The position numbers and the translations under genes are program-made. Shown here piece by piece: positions 9,666 through 23,300 of a stretch of 64,000 nt of DNA (the stretch's first letter is position 1; every line of letters begins with the position of its first letter). This stretch comes from Prostheceraeus crozeri. Its lineage: Eukaryota > Platyhelminthes > Polycladida > Euryleptidae. The notes beneath the pieces were generated by a model. That model was not told where the DNA came from, ran no database searches, and was given only the letters and a program-made list of their open reading frames with translations. The stretch spans positions 1-64,000 of the forward strand of contig CAJQUW010008761.1 of NCBI GenBank assembly GCA_907163375.1, written 5' to 3'.

Positions 9666-9931
9666 ATTAAACTTACATTGTAAATCTCTTGTCTTTTCAT
9701 TTTAAACATAGTTCTGGAATTGGTTTTCTTATTGGGGAGCAACTAAATCATAACTGCACAGTAAAGTTTCACATCTAAATAGTGCTACATTAAAAATAAT
9801 TGTCACAATAGTCGCAATTGAGCAAACCCATTCAAAATCAAACAACGGACGTCTATCGGTACGTACCCAAGTGCTCAGAACCAAACCACACAAGTTCGAT
9901 CATAGACGTTCCGAAACACAGTGTACCAAAC

Positions 9932-10155
9932 ACATGTACCTATCCAGTAAAACAGATCTCATACAAGTTCCTATTGATAACACTGAATTATACATGTACC
10001 TATCCATGTGCCTATCGATAACTAAAGTATACATGTACCTATCCATGTACCTATCCATGTTCCTATTGACAACACTAAACTTTACATGTACCTATCCATG
10101 TACCTATTGATAACACTAAATTTTACATGTACCTATCCATGTACCTATCCCTGGC
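9932..10155 (+). repeat. Minisatellite of CATGTACCTATC units
   Basis: Tandem CATGTACCTATC (12 bp) units, singly or in twos and threes, alternate with a longer spacer of the form TTGATAACACTAAATTTTA. The composite repeat is about 45-60 bp. Apparent open frames here follow from the repeat and are not genes. Confidence 0.75.
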
Positions 10156-13100
10156 AAGTAGGGCACAGTTTTCACTACTAGCGTTCTTGTGTGTTTCATC
10201 GATTCCGTGGTATGGTTCATCAGAATCACACATGGAAATATCTGGATTTGTAATGAATTAAAAATAATAAACTTGCCACGAGGTTTTATGAGCTTGCTGT
10301 TTAACTGCGGTACATAGATGCTCTTGCCATCGATCTATTTGCATTAGCATCATTCCTAATATTTCTTCAAGTTTTGGCAGTATTTTGTCAAATTAATATT
10401 CTCTCGTGTACAGTCGGAAACAACTAGATACAAGCTGGTGATGCGGTTGCGATGTGAGATTGAAACGTTGAAAAGAGTTTCAAGCAGCAAATTTAAAAAG
10501 TGAACACTTGTGTCGTACTTATCCTGAATCTATGAGTAGAATGATTTCAGCGGAGATACAAACTGACGCAAGGCGTTAACAAAATAAAATCTTTTTCAAA
10601 GGAAATACAGTAATTAGAGCATGTTTTAGTTAGATGATCGCACAATATGTATTGCAATTCGCAATGAACAAAAGCCATTCTCATATGATCTCTCAAAACC
10701 CTCATTTCATATCATTGTTGTCAGATGTTTAGCACATGCAACTACATATAGACTTGATATTATTCTATTTTCATCATGACAATCACAACGCGATGACAAT
10801 TGAATTTTTGGTTTGACAACTTGCATGTATTTTGCATTTTGAAACTAATGCTACTTATTAAACAAAGGGTAAATTTCTTAAAAATAAGGAATAGCTGTTA
10901 AGCAGGAATCACAGACGAGGACCAGTTAAACTTATCCCTTTCAACGAATGACTTATTCAACCATAGTGTGCATCGATTTTCAAACAATAGGACTTAATTG
11001 CCGCTGCCTCTCTGGGAAACACTAATCATATTGTCTGACACTGATACCTCCGCCTGTAAAAATATGAAATTTAGCTATGAATGAAAGTGCAGTACTTGTA
11101 GCGGACTGTCATTGACTTGTCATCATCCTGGCTCACATCGTCTTCTGTCACCAACTTGACGAGCTTAGTGAGTACCTTAAGCACACGCGATCTGGATGAA
11201 GTATACACAGAGTTGATCATAGAAATTGGGCCACTTACATTATGTCGGAATTGAATCGATTCTCATGCCTTCCAATCGTGTCGCACAACAACGTGGCATG
11301 CATCATTCGAGAACTTGCATTCTCAAGTAATCATATTTTATCCGCTATTGTGCTTGCTGGATATACGTCAAAATATGTCTATGGCTCAATTTACAAATCG
11401 CAATTTTTCAGCAAGAAGAAATGTGAGCATGATGACGAATCAAGCACGAGGAAAACGATCTGAGCTTTATTTTGATATAATCGAAATCGGTGGACCAGGA
11501 TAGAACTAGTGATGTCCTAATGCTATCACAAAATTGTGACTCTAGTGACTGAAAACACCATATTTTCACTTCTTCATCAAAAATGTTGATGTTTGGTATA
11601 TTCAGAACCCTCGCGATGTAAGTATTGAGAATAGGTTTTATTGAAATATGCGTTCAATTCCTCTATTTTAGCCTTCTTTCAGCATTTTTCTTATTCCCAA
11701 AAACTTTTCTGGGATTGGGAAATTTGATAAAAGCTTTAGCGAGTGTGTCTTAGGTGCAGAAATGGGGGACAGGTGATTGATAAGAGCACTGTAAGTGACA
11801 TATTTTTGACGTCATCGAATAGCAGAATAAACAGTCAGTTATTGCACGTGACATATACTAATTCTTTCATTATTGAATTGTTCACATTAACTTTGAAAGA
11901 GTCATTGTGATTAAATTTATACTGTCGATTATTCTATAATTTCGCCAATGTTCACAGAAAAAGGTTCATACTAAAAAGAGTCAAATATAGACTTAATTCA
12001 AATACGTCGATTAACATGATCGATTGACCAGACGAGACGGTGGACAAGACTTTCTTCTATGTGAGGTTTCCAGTTAGTGAGCTTTCCGATAAGTGGTTTG
12101 GCTGACATCGCATATAAGCAAGTACATGTAAGTCTTGGCAGTTGGAAGTTGATACTGAAAATTATTTCTAAATGTTTCTTCAACCAACATGTCAACGGTG
12201 ATAATTTTCTTTCCTTTTGGCTCGGTGACCTTGGTCTTTCCGAACCACTTGATCAACCATAGTACTTTTTTACATAAAGGGGAAAACCATATACCGTATG
12301 TCATTCAATTAATATTGTAATAATTTGAATATAATATAATTCATCATAGCAAAGTGCGTCAAGGAAACAAAATTTAAAAAAAACAAGCTAGCGACTAGTT
12401 TATTTTCTAAAAGGTGCAAAATATGATTTAAAAGAACAATATATCCTAAAATGTCCAAAAATTTTAAAAATACTTGCTAGAAAGACAAACAACGTTATTC
12501 CTCTCCTCATGTGGAATGAATTGTCGAGTAAGTCCTTCTGTTCAAATTATGTTAATCATTTATATATTGAAAAGATTCTATTTAACAGTCTGCCCATTCA
12601 GATGATAAGAGGACAGGTCTGTTTCCAATCAAAATATTAGATCTAGCTAACACAGCGGGATTACACTATTTAAAATCTACCAGGTGTGTAAGAGAATTAC
12701 TATTAGTTCCTTAAGCTAAAACGCGAAATAAAATTCTACAAAATATGCATACAAATTATTTGACTATTTTTAATGAGGTCATCAACAAGAATTTGGTCAG
12801 GACGATCGCGTTTCAACCGCTAAATCCTGGACGCTCAAACCCGATCTAGCACGGTCCTGTACATTTAAGATGCACAGCCTCAAAAGTTAAATTTATAGTA
12901 GAGAAAAATTATCATCTATCAAAAAATAATAGAGTCGCTATTAACTGAAATGTACCTCAGGTATTTGGAAGAAGGACAGAGTCCAGCCGGTAGAGGTCAA
13001 TAATTATATATATTATTGTACAAATTATTATTTATACAAATATTGTATTTAATATAATTAATAAAAGAACCACACTTCTGTGATGCAGTTCCGTCGATGT

Positions 13101-13377
13101 GTATATCTATCGATTGACATTATCATAAATAAATTTATGGTGAGTCTTTTTTCTAGAAAACATTTTTCAGTATGAAGCCCACTATAAATTTTGGGTAAAA
13201 AAAAAACAAAATAACCACTTTTTATACTTAATCAATTTATGGTGAAATTATGCAATACCAAGGCCTTTCTGTAAGAACATCCTACCGTCATCAGGGAAAT
13301 AATCTAGCAACTGAGAAATACATGCACATAAATATCTACTTAAGATATTCAAAATTATCAAACTATTCTATGGAGAT
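10156..13377. other. Non-coding stretch, no gene recognised
   Basis: AT-rich sequence with short, unconvincing open frames. A charged 45-codon minus frame near 11,220-11,085 and a 76-codon minus frame near 12,304-12,074 have no recognisable domain. Upstream exons of the URB1-like gene may lie here but I could not identify any. Confidence 0.5.
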
Positions 13378-13806
13378 CTAAATTTATGACAAGCAGAAAC
13401 TTTTATAATAACTCAAAACACATTGATATACACTAGCAAAGGTAAAAAAACTAGAAAACAGAAAGAAAAAATGAAGAACCCCAATGGGAAAGTTGCCTAC
13501 GCAAAAGTAGAGACCTCTTCTTTATGAAGAGTGCCTACGCAATGCGCACAAATGAAGTCCTATAAAGGATCATGCTGCAGCAGACGCAGCATCATGAACA
13601 ATGTCACTATCCTTTATAGGACTTCATTTGTGCGCATTGCGTAGGCACTCTTCATAAAGAAGAGGTCTCTACTTTTGCGTAGACAACTTTCCCAGTGATG
13701 CTATTCATTTTTTGTTTGTTTTCTAATCCCCTTTTTTACATTTTTTCCTGTGTGTGTATCAATGTGTTTTGACGTATTATCACTTTTTCTGCTTGTTATA
13801 GATTTT
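13378..13806. mobile_element. Foldback (MITE-like) element with ~190-bp arms
   Basis: An inner inverted repeat (13485-13571 with 13607-13694, nearly perfect) extends outward through more diverged arms. CAAAACACATTGATA at 13426-13440 on the left pairs with the reverse complement of 13760-13775 on the right, and GACAAGCAGAAA on the left pairs with the stretch near 13790-13800. The unpaired centre is about 35 bp. It has no coding capacity. The inner arms are far better kept than the outer ones. Confidence 0.75.
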
Positions 13807-14055
13807 CCAAAGAACAGTTTGATAATTTTGAATATCTTTTTTCTAGGGCGAATAAAAAAATATTTTCTTTCGTATAAAAAGTCATGGATTTTCCGAACGG
13901 GCCAGTCATGTATCTATCTATAGCAGTGATCTGGAGTGGAACTGAAGCGGGAGGTAAATCGGAGCGAAGGGGAGTTGGTAAAATTCTACCGCTCCTGATC
14001 CTGGGCTGTAGTAAAGTTGCTTTATTCAAGATATTTCTTTTCATCTCCTCCACAG

Positions 14056-14334
14056 ATTGTGCGACCAGCCAACTCACTCTTCGGACACTTTTCGTCAAAA
14101 ATTGTATCAGTCTGTCAGTGGCAGCCTTAGCTTCCCGCTCTCCACATATCCGCAAATTGGCGCGCTATATTCTCGGTCAGTTCGTCATCCTCGCGACGGA
14201 AGGTTTCAGAGAGCGTGACTTGCTTCTCTGCATTCTTGAACATCTGAGAAACAGTTTTCCGCGGCCGCAGACTCGTCTCTCTAGTGTTCACACGACCTTC
14301 TATGTCCGCACTATCTCCCTGCTTTCCAAACCTG
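14056..14334 (+). CDS. URB1: URB1-like gene, exon carrying the FRERD...LEHLRN segment
   Basis: The acceptor CTCCTCCACAG precedes 14056 and the donor GTGAGT begins at 14335. The exon leaves phase 1 and joins 14395 to restore a Glu codon. It encodes alpha-helical repeat-like sequence typical of URB1. An overlapping minus-strand open frame here is a shadow. Confidence 0.75.
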
Positions 14335-17300
14335 GTGAGTGAACAAGTAGAGAGGAACTGTCACAGGTGCATTTCTGATTGTTTTTCATTGCAGAGCATC
14401 GAATGTTCTCTGTCCTGTGGCAGTTTCTTCTCGCGAAGCCTAATATCAACCTATTCATCGTTCCGGAGTTCGTTCGACTGCTGTACTCCTCACACATAGA
14501 CGTGAGTATTAAAATGATGATGAAATCTTCATTCACTCAATGCAGGATTTCCTATTTTCCACTTGACAAGTTTTCATTGGATTTCGCAATTCATTCGAAA
14601 ATGTAGCAAAATAAATTAAGGATGGATGTATCCGGGAATCATTCGAATATTATCATACTAGATTCAATGAATCAGAATTAGGGCTGTGCGCAGTGCACCG
14701 GTTCTTTTTGCGAGAACCAGCTTGCAGTCCGGTGCACCGAAACGTTAGAATTTCGATCAAATTGACATTTTACTGTACAGTTTACTTAAAATTAATTGAT
14801 TCTATCTGCTAATCTTAGTCGCAGCAGGTATAGAATGAAGTTCAAGCATACAACATGGTCAATCCAACTAGGTGAACATTATTCAGTTCTATTTATCGAT
14901 GCCATTCATTTTAGACTTCAAATTTCTAAATCATGAATTTGAGGCACTTTGAAAATGAAGATCATTTCATTAAATTACTGATGCATTTCCTGATGAGGAG
15001 AAAAATGTGAAAAAGTGATGAAAATAATTGATGATTCAAGTCCATGAGAAATCAGTTTAGGGCCACAAAATCTCTAAAAATTTTTGCGACCTAAAAATAT
15101 CGGAATTTCATAGTGAATATTAGTTCATCTCATAGTTTCATAGGAATCTCATAGTCCAAAATCTCAAGACATATCGCTTTCTGTTCGAAATATTTTTCTC
15201 ATTGTGCCATCAAAGAGAAACTGTCTGAAACCGAGTAATTTCTAGATGTTGACCCTACTGTATAATAACTTTAAGATTGCGGCGACATTGCTTCGATTCA
15301 TTCTAATTTCCTGTTTTCAGATGCTGCCTTTTTCATGATTTTGAAAAATGTATCAATTATGAGCTCTTCCTTTGCTTTATACTGCACGTGCATATGTTTC
15401 TTAAATGAAACAATTTAAGCGCGGACTTCTCGTTCGCCACGGACTTGGCGATTATTTTCTGGTAGCGGCTAAGTATGATGAGAGTTACTTGCAAGTAGAA
15501 AGATGTCTTTATTCTGTAAATGAAAATCACAAGTCACAGAAGAAACATTCGTCGTACAAAAAGTTACAAGATGAAAAATAATATGATCGTTTTGAAAAAG
15601 GAATCCCAAATTGATGCGAGATAATTGCTCCTCCAAATCTTTACATCACTAAAATTGAATGAGATGTTGATTACCCAATATGAACAACTGAATCATCATC
15701 GATTATAATTTCAATTTTTCAAAGCAAACACATGCTGCAATTCTAAAAGCCTGTCAGTTAGTCAATCATGTCTCTTTCCACGGAATGCATTAACCACCCG
15801 TAATCAGTGTCGGAGGTTAAATGAATTAAGCTGTTCAGGTAATGCTCAGGTTATGAAATTGCCATTTTAATGAATGAGAGATCAGATCGAGGTTCAACCT
15901 TCTATTTAGAACACCTTTCTGCTCAGCTGAGGTTTGAGATTTTATTAGCTAGATGTTGTAATTCTATTGGAAACACACAGTGTGTCCTTGAGAAAAAGTG
16001 TTGAAATCAAATGTAAAATGCTAAAACTCCGTAAACTTGATGAAACGTCACTAAACCAGGTTTTCCTCGATCATCCCAAAATTAGAACGGCTTCAATTTG
16101 CCTTCATCCCCAGGCCGGGACAAGGGTCTGTCGCATCACTTACCTTCATAATGAGCAGGATATTGGCCTTTCTCGATGAGCTGTGCGCCTGCTGTCTATC
16201 GACTACACAAGGAAGATCGACAAGTTGCCTCACGATACGATGCTGTCATCGCTTGCTTCCTTGAACCAAAGAAACTCATTGGTTGGATCGCCTCATGCCT
16301 GTCATCCAGACAGCAAGTGGTGAAAGTGGGTGTCTCATGCTCGCAGCCTTACTGGCGACAAGTTGTGTTCCCCAAGGTGGAGTTCTCTCTCCGATCTTAT
16401 TCGCTTAAACAGTCGACATCTTAAGACCTCTTCATTGTTCTTTATCAGAACAGTCTTCTGATAAAATTCGCCTGTTGATAAAATTGTTGATAATTTGTGC
16501 CTGCTGCATTCTGTTTGGGGGGAGGATGACGCAATCTTTTAAAAGAGCAGAATCACATTGTCGTCTGCTCTTCCGCAAATGGATTAGCTTTTAATGGCAC
16601 CAAGACCAAACTACTTTCAACCAACTTTCAAACTGAGCACTCACTCTCATTTTCTTCCTTGAAAGATCCACTATCCAACTCCTATATTCAGCTTGCCATT
16701 TCAATAAAGCTTCTTGGACTCACCATCGGCAGCGACATGACATGGTGTGGGCACACTCATGAAGTCCTGGCAAAAATCCTTAAAGGAGTGCACATGTTGT
16801 GTGTTCTTAGCACTCAAGAACGTGATGTGGAATGTTTATTGCACATTGATACGGTCGGTCGCAAGCTACGGGTACCCTTTGTGGTGTAATAAAGAGAGAT
16901 GCCGATTCATCCAACTCTCAAAATTGAGGGCCGATTGTGCCGAATGCTTGATCTGCCGTGCAAAACGAAATTTCCAGATTTTTGTGACCTAGGAAAGCCC
17001 CTTGTTAGGAGAGCCCAGCGCCCTAGCCATCCATCGAACATCATCTTCAACGTTGAATCCAGTAGGTACTCTAGTCGACTTGGGAACAGTCGCCGTAAAG
17101 TGATGTCGAAGACCAGCCGTTACGGCAGCTCATTTATCAAATACGCTTGACTTTTTTTTCTTGCTTTTCGATCAGACGTGTATATATTTCCTATTGTGAT
17201 GTAATGCCATTTCCGAATATGTCTGATATGCAATAAAGCTATCATTATTTCTATTATGATTAACTTCGGTTTCGAAAGTTGTGTCGTTCAAATAAGTTCC

Positions 17301-20300
17301 CTCTTCGCTTACATGTTGGTTACCTGTAACGGTCCACTTGCAGATCATGACACCTCAATTAATCAGTTTTCATTCGTTCACGATGCATCTTCGAATGAAG
17401 AGCCGTTTGCAGCGGCCAGCGGCACATACCACATGCACTTTGTAACAAAATTCTTGAACCAAAGCTTCCAGCCTCATGCAGCCACACTTGTAAGTGGGCT
17501 GGGCTTGTGCATGATATCCTCGAACAGAAGCGAATCTGAAAATGTTGCAACCAATTAATGATTGTTCGAATTCGATCGTGATGCAACATGCGCAATGCTG
17601 AGACACGAATCGCATGAATCAAAAGAGCAGGTGCTGTCGTGAGCTAGAATAGTACTATAAAAAAGCAACAATCCTTCAAACATAAATCTTGGTATTTGAT
17701 TACTTTTCTCGTGTTACACGTAGAATACACAAAAATAAAACAAAGAAATTACAATGATACAATCATCGATAACTTAATCTAGAAATTCATGTTGATAGTA
17801 TTGACTGGATGCATTGTCAGTGATGCATCTATTTTCAAAATTTGTGCCAAAAATCAACTTCAATTTGAAGATTTTTCATAGACTTTACCAATTTATATTG
17901 GACGTATTAAGGAAAAATGAAGGAATGGATGTACAGTGCATCTTATCTATCGCAGCAGTGAGTGGGAGAAGTCATTGCCTGAAAATTCCCGAAAAATCAA
18001 GGGCCATTTGAAAATCTGAGAATGCCGAAGGAGCATTGTGCGATGTCTGGTATAGTTGCAGCCACCTTTGCATTTAGACCAAAATGGCTGGCTTTACGGA
18101 AATCACTGAGTCGAGATTATGGCGTACCCATTAATAGACACATGTTCTTGTTTGCAGTATACGGTCTTGCAAAAGTTCCCGTACACCGAACAAATGTCAA
18201 TATTGCAACTGTTCTAGGGTACTAAGCAAGTTCATGTTTGTTTTGCATGAAACTTCACGGAATGACAAATACATCTGTTAATATGTATCACATGCAAAAC
18301 GGCCGAGCCCGCAATGACAACAGCTCAAAATGAACAAGACGTGATTTAAGAAGTGCGAGATATCATGACATTGACGAGTTAGTGAAAGAAAGCTGCTACT
18401 GGCGAGAAAAAATGCTCAAGTCATATTAAGCAATTTCTTATCAAACAATAATATATACATTCAAATGTACAGTAAAACAGAAGCACAATTCACAATTTGA
18501 AGTCAATACTTTGTTGCCCCTCCACCTGCCGAGATGACGTTGTCGCATCTTGATCGCATAGAGCGAATGAGTTTTTGAACTCGGAATTGTGGGATGCCAT
18601 CCCATTCCTCCATTATGGCAGGTATCAGATCCGCTTGCGTCTGTATTCCGCGGCGGACAATCGCTCTGCCAAGTTGATCCCACATCTGCTCGATCGGGTT
18701 CAAGTCGGGACTCCTGCTTGGCCACTGCATGTGGGTGTCTTCCATGTGCTCTTCATGGAAAGTGTTGACAAGAGCGCATCGATGTGGAGGGGCGTTGTCG
18801 TCCTGCAGCAAAAGTCCTGGCCCGATGCTTTCAAGACCGAAGGGAATTGCGACTCTGTAAAATCTGGTCCCGGTACTGTTTACCATTCAGGGTTCCATCA
18901 ACAACTGCCAGCGCAGATTTGTGGTTCCAGCTGATACCACCCCACACCATCATCGAACCACCAGCTCCTCCTCGTCTTTCGGTCCATTGAACAGCAGATT
19001 GTTCAGACAGTCTTCTTCCTGGTAAACGCCGCACTCGGACCCTACCGTCTGTCCAGTGGACACAAAAACGGCTTTCGTCAGTGAAAACAACATGTCTCCA
19101 TTGCTGGGATGCTGTCCAGGACCGATGTTGACGACACCAAAGTAACCGAGCAGCTTTGTGACTTTCTTGAAGTCGAGGGAACTTCAATGGACGATAGCTG
19201 TTGAGTCCCACATTTCGAAGGCGTCGGCAAATGGTCGATGGGGAGGCATTCACACTGTGCTCACGGAGTTTGCTTTGCAGTTGAGGCAACGTGACAAAAG
19301 GATTGCTCCTGACGGCCACAGTTTCACGCTCCGTGTCGTCCGAGTCCATTGCACGGGGACGGCCCGACCGTGGTCTGTCTTGAACTCCATCTGTCTCAAG
19401 AAATCGCACAACTTGATCTCTGACAGTAGATCTCGCAATGCCAAAGTGTCTGGCTATTTTTCCGTACGACCATTTCGCGTCTTCTCTTAACGCAACAATG
19501 CGCCAGCGCTTTCCCTCGCTAACTCGTGTCGCTGTCATGATACCGATAACAACATTATTGACAATCTCGCACTTCTTAAATCACGTCTTGTTCATTTTGA
19601 GCTGTTGTCATTGCGGGCTCGGCCGTTTTGCATGTGATACATATTAACAGATGTATTTGTCATTCCGTGAAGTTTCATGCAAAACAAACATGAACTTGCT
19701 TAGTACCCTAGAACAGTTGCAATATTGACATTTGTTCGGTGTACGGGAACTTTTGCAAGACCGTATATTGTGTCTACTGAATCCGTGTAAACACGGCTTA
19801 ACTTGCTTACTTTCGGGTTTACAGCAAACCTTACCATTGCATGTGTCCCACTGCCATCCTTCAGTGTTGAGTGATTGGCAAGAGTGTACCAATGCATTTG
19901 AAAATCTTGAGCTTGCTGCTTGACCCGAGGCCTTCCGGACGCATAGTAAACACTGCCTCAATGTCACCGCGCTGCTAGTTTCTGAAAAAGAAGCACATGC
20001 GAAAGGTGAATCAGCGGATCATAGTGATCAAAAATCCATGTTATCAAATGTTAAGATTGCAAAGATATCCAACAACCTCTAAGTAGCGGCCGCTACTTAG
20101 AAGCTGTTAGATATCTTTGCTCTCATAGAATTCGATAACATTTGTCCGCGCGGATGCTTCAGTCCAATTAGGACGGGAGCTACTGACACTTTCTTCAAAA
20201 TTCTCGCACAAAGGGATTAATAGCATGGATTTGTAGATCTTGAAACGCTGAACACAAAAATGAAATTCTTGAGTGTCACAGCCAGTCGCTTTCGGTTATA

Positions 20301-23300
20301 GGTAAGGTTAAAGGACTCCCATTGGAATCCAATGGTAAAATTCAAGAAATATCTCTGGATTGTGAAACACTCGGCAATTTTCGTACATCTTTTTCTTTTA
20401 AGTTTCTTAGAAAGTAACACTTTTCTCTTCTCCTCATTTTCCATTTGCAAACTCGCTACCTTCATTTGCAATTCGACTAGCTCCAATTCTTTCCTCAGTT
20501 TCTCCGTAGACATCTCGTGTTGTTGATCTAAGTTTCTTCGCAGTTGCTCTTCAATGACGCTTGCTTTAGCTGAAGATTCAACACAACTTGGTTTTCCTAT
20601 TCCTTTGGTAGATGACATCTTCGCGCACTTTTTAGGCGGTACATAGCCTTCCTCTGATGAGTGATGTATCAACACCCCCTTCGATGCTTTGAATCTTGGG
20701 ATTTGAAGCACCTATTATGTCGATGACCTTCTCGGTTAGCTCAGACAAGGGTTTGGCCGATGGGCCACCTCCAGTGGCTTTTTAACGCTTCAGGTAGACA
20801 TTGTATTCCAGAATTTTTTCAGATTTCAGCTTTTGAAATTTGTGCTTGCACTCTTCCCACTTTCGGTCTTGAAAGAGGAGTGCAGCTCCTTCCCAAAGAC
20901 GTCGCTTTTCGTGGTAGGTAACCCGACTGGTGAATTTGCCGAACAGTGCATCACAGTGTCCCATACATGCCAAGTCTCCCGCATTTCGCGGGAGTCTCCC
21001 GCATTTTTAGTCAATCTCCCGCTCACCCGCATAATTGCTTAAATCTCCCGCATCGTCATTTATTTACGCCGTATTTTAAAGTAGGCCAACAGTTTTTATC
21101 CTTCTAGTGTGCTCTTTCCATCATTCAAATGTAACAGCAAACGTTCGGACTGATTAGCCACTCACCGCTAGCCTATTCTTCGATTAGCCCTCCTCCATTC
21201 CCTCACAACCAATGAGAAGCATGCAATCATATGTTTATTGAAAAGATGGATTTTCTTTTGATTCACGAATTCTATATTTTTTATTGGAAATGTGACAAAT
21301 TAATTGTCTTCAAAAATAAATATTCTCCATTTATTGAAGGAAATATAGGAAGTTGATAGGGCTTTTAAATATGATTTAATCTAATTTTACTATTTTTGTT
21401 GTTGGATCATTTGATGTTGGGTCTCCCGCATTTTTTTTTTTGAAACCTTGGCATCTCTGGTGTCCTTCTACATAATCCAAAAGTTTAAAAACTTCTTGTT
21501 CGCTCCAATTTTGTTTTCTTGATCGCTTGTTTTCGCTGATGTCACGGCTAGCCATGATGAACGAATAAAGTTTAAGCTGCCATTCGTCTACATTTATGGT
21601 TTTCATACTTCCAAAAACGCATCACTTCGTGATTGGCCTATGCTCGTTGACTCACTCCTTGTGTTTGCTGTAAGATGATCCCAAAATTCACACAAGAACA
21701 TTTCGCGACCGCAATTCATTCGACGAATTCAATGATGAAGATTTGCGATCTCGGTTTCGATTCAGTCGTCAATCCCTGATTACTCTACGTCAAAAGATAG
21801 AATTGCATCTGCCCTCACATACGAAACGGAACCATGCGTTGACAGTTGAGCAGCGGCTACTGATGACATAAAGCGTTTTAGCAAGCGGAAGCTTCCTAGA
21901 AGTTGTCGACGATAACTTTGGGGTGGACAAATCAACAGCTTCAAGAGTTTTTGATGAAATTCTTAGTGCAATTTTGCAATTGAAAGATGAATACATAAAA
22001 TCTTCATTTTTAGTGAGTTCTGAAAGTTTACAGTGGTTTGATGCACATAACTTCCCTGGTGCTTGTGGGTGCATTGATGGAACTCACATCAAGATTTTGG
22101 CGCCGAAAACACATGAAGAAGAATTCGTAAATCTCAAAGGCTAGCATTCTATCAACGTCCAGCTGATAACAACAGGTAATCTCTTGATTGCTGATTGCGT
22201 ATCAAAGTGGCCAGGCAGCACACATGACAGCAAAATATTCTCTGAATCTGGAATTTGTAAACAATTTCGAGATAATCAGTTTGAAAAAAACTTTTTGTTG
22301 GGTGATCAAGGATATCCTCAAAGGAGTTGGTTGTTTACGCCGGTATCAGAGAGATCGACTGGATTTCTAGCCACTAAAGAAAGAAATTACAACAAAGCTC
22401 ATCGGACTACCCGCTCATCGGTGGAGCGAGTCATTGGAATTTTGAAGCGCAGGTGGTCATGCTTGCATACCGGCTTGAGATTTGAGGTGAGCAAATGCTG
22501 CAGAGTAATTGTCGCATGTGCGATATTGCACAACTTCGCCGTTCTTTGCAATGAGCCACAGATTGACGATGTGGATATACCCAATGATACTGATTTGTGC
22601 GGCTCTGAGCAGCCGTCATCAACTGATTTGAGTGGCACAAACACTCGGACTATGTACATTGTCGAGCATTTTTAATTAACTGTTTACAGATGGCAATTTT
22701 TCCTGTGTTAAATGTGGATTAGAAACTCGGATATCACTTCCTGCTTTTCATTGGCTATTTGAAGGCTGACACACAAGTAGCATTTTGATTTGTTCTCATT
22801 CTATGGCTAGGAAGAAATTTAGGAAGATTTTTATGCAACTGGCAGTTAACGTTGATAGGAAAAAATAGTTAGTAGCGTTTTATTGCAACTGGGGGTTTCC
22901 TAACTTTCCAGTATTTAGGAATTTCCTAGTTAGGAATTATTTTATTGCAACCCTACTAAAGTTGTTTTCCTAAGTTAGGAACGATTTATGCGTTAGGAAT
23001 TCCTACATAGGAAAGTTTTATGCAACCGGGTCCTGGGGATATAAAAGTTGAAGTGAGTCACATGATTCTGTATTTGATGTTTGAGAGCCTCTACAAAATG
23101 AGTAAATTTCATGTTTTGACTTAATTTTGGCGATTTTACTCATTTTGTAGACTCTCAGACATCAAATACTGAATCATGTGACTCACTTCAACTTTTATAT
23201 CGAAGGTGATGTTCTGAACTCAATCATGTTTCAAATTTCATGGCATTCAGATAAACAGTTTCTTTTCTACAAAGGAAGATGTATGAAAATTGCCAAGTAT

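Larger units (their letters stand above)
1..9700. mobile_element. PolB-bearing virus-like element (Polinton/adintovirus-like), fossil, left end outside the window
   Basis: A block of genes unlike the rest of the window. It holds a family-B DNA polymerase of the protein-primed, Polinton/adintovirus-like kind (minus), a multi-exon minus-strand gene, and a divergent pair of small genes near 8.7-9.7 kb. Consensus TATA boxes lie upstream of all four. No integrase, packaging ATPase, protease or capsid gene is visible, so the element is partial, reduced, or continues left of base 1. The polymerase region is broken at about one place; the small genes look open. The right edge is a guess placed after the last small gene, because I found no terminal inverted repeat. 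The polymerase motifs are still well kept, which suggests a fairly young copy. It could also be a new PolB element that is not a true Polinton. Confidence 0.6.

Noticed and set aside
9818-10110. Open frames in the CATGTACCTATC region
   Set aside because: Tandem repeats create stop-free frames; the translated product is just the repeat.
11080-11220. Charged 45-codon minus-strand frame (VLKVLTKLVKLVTEDD)
   Set aside because: Looks protein-like but has no splice partner, domain or conservation evidence visible.
12074-12304. Minus-strand open frame with KKIITVDMLVEETF
   Set aside because: No recognisable family and overlapping frames are equally open.
13796-14155. Minus-strand 119-codon frame over the first URB1-like exon
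   Set aside because: It overlaps the plus-strand exon, whose phase and splice sites are supported by the downstream exons; judged a shadow.
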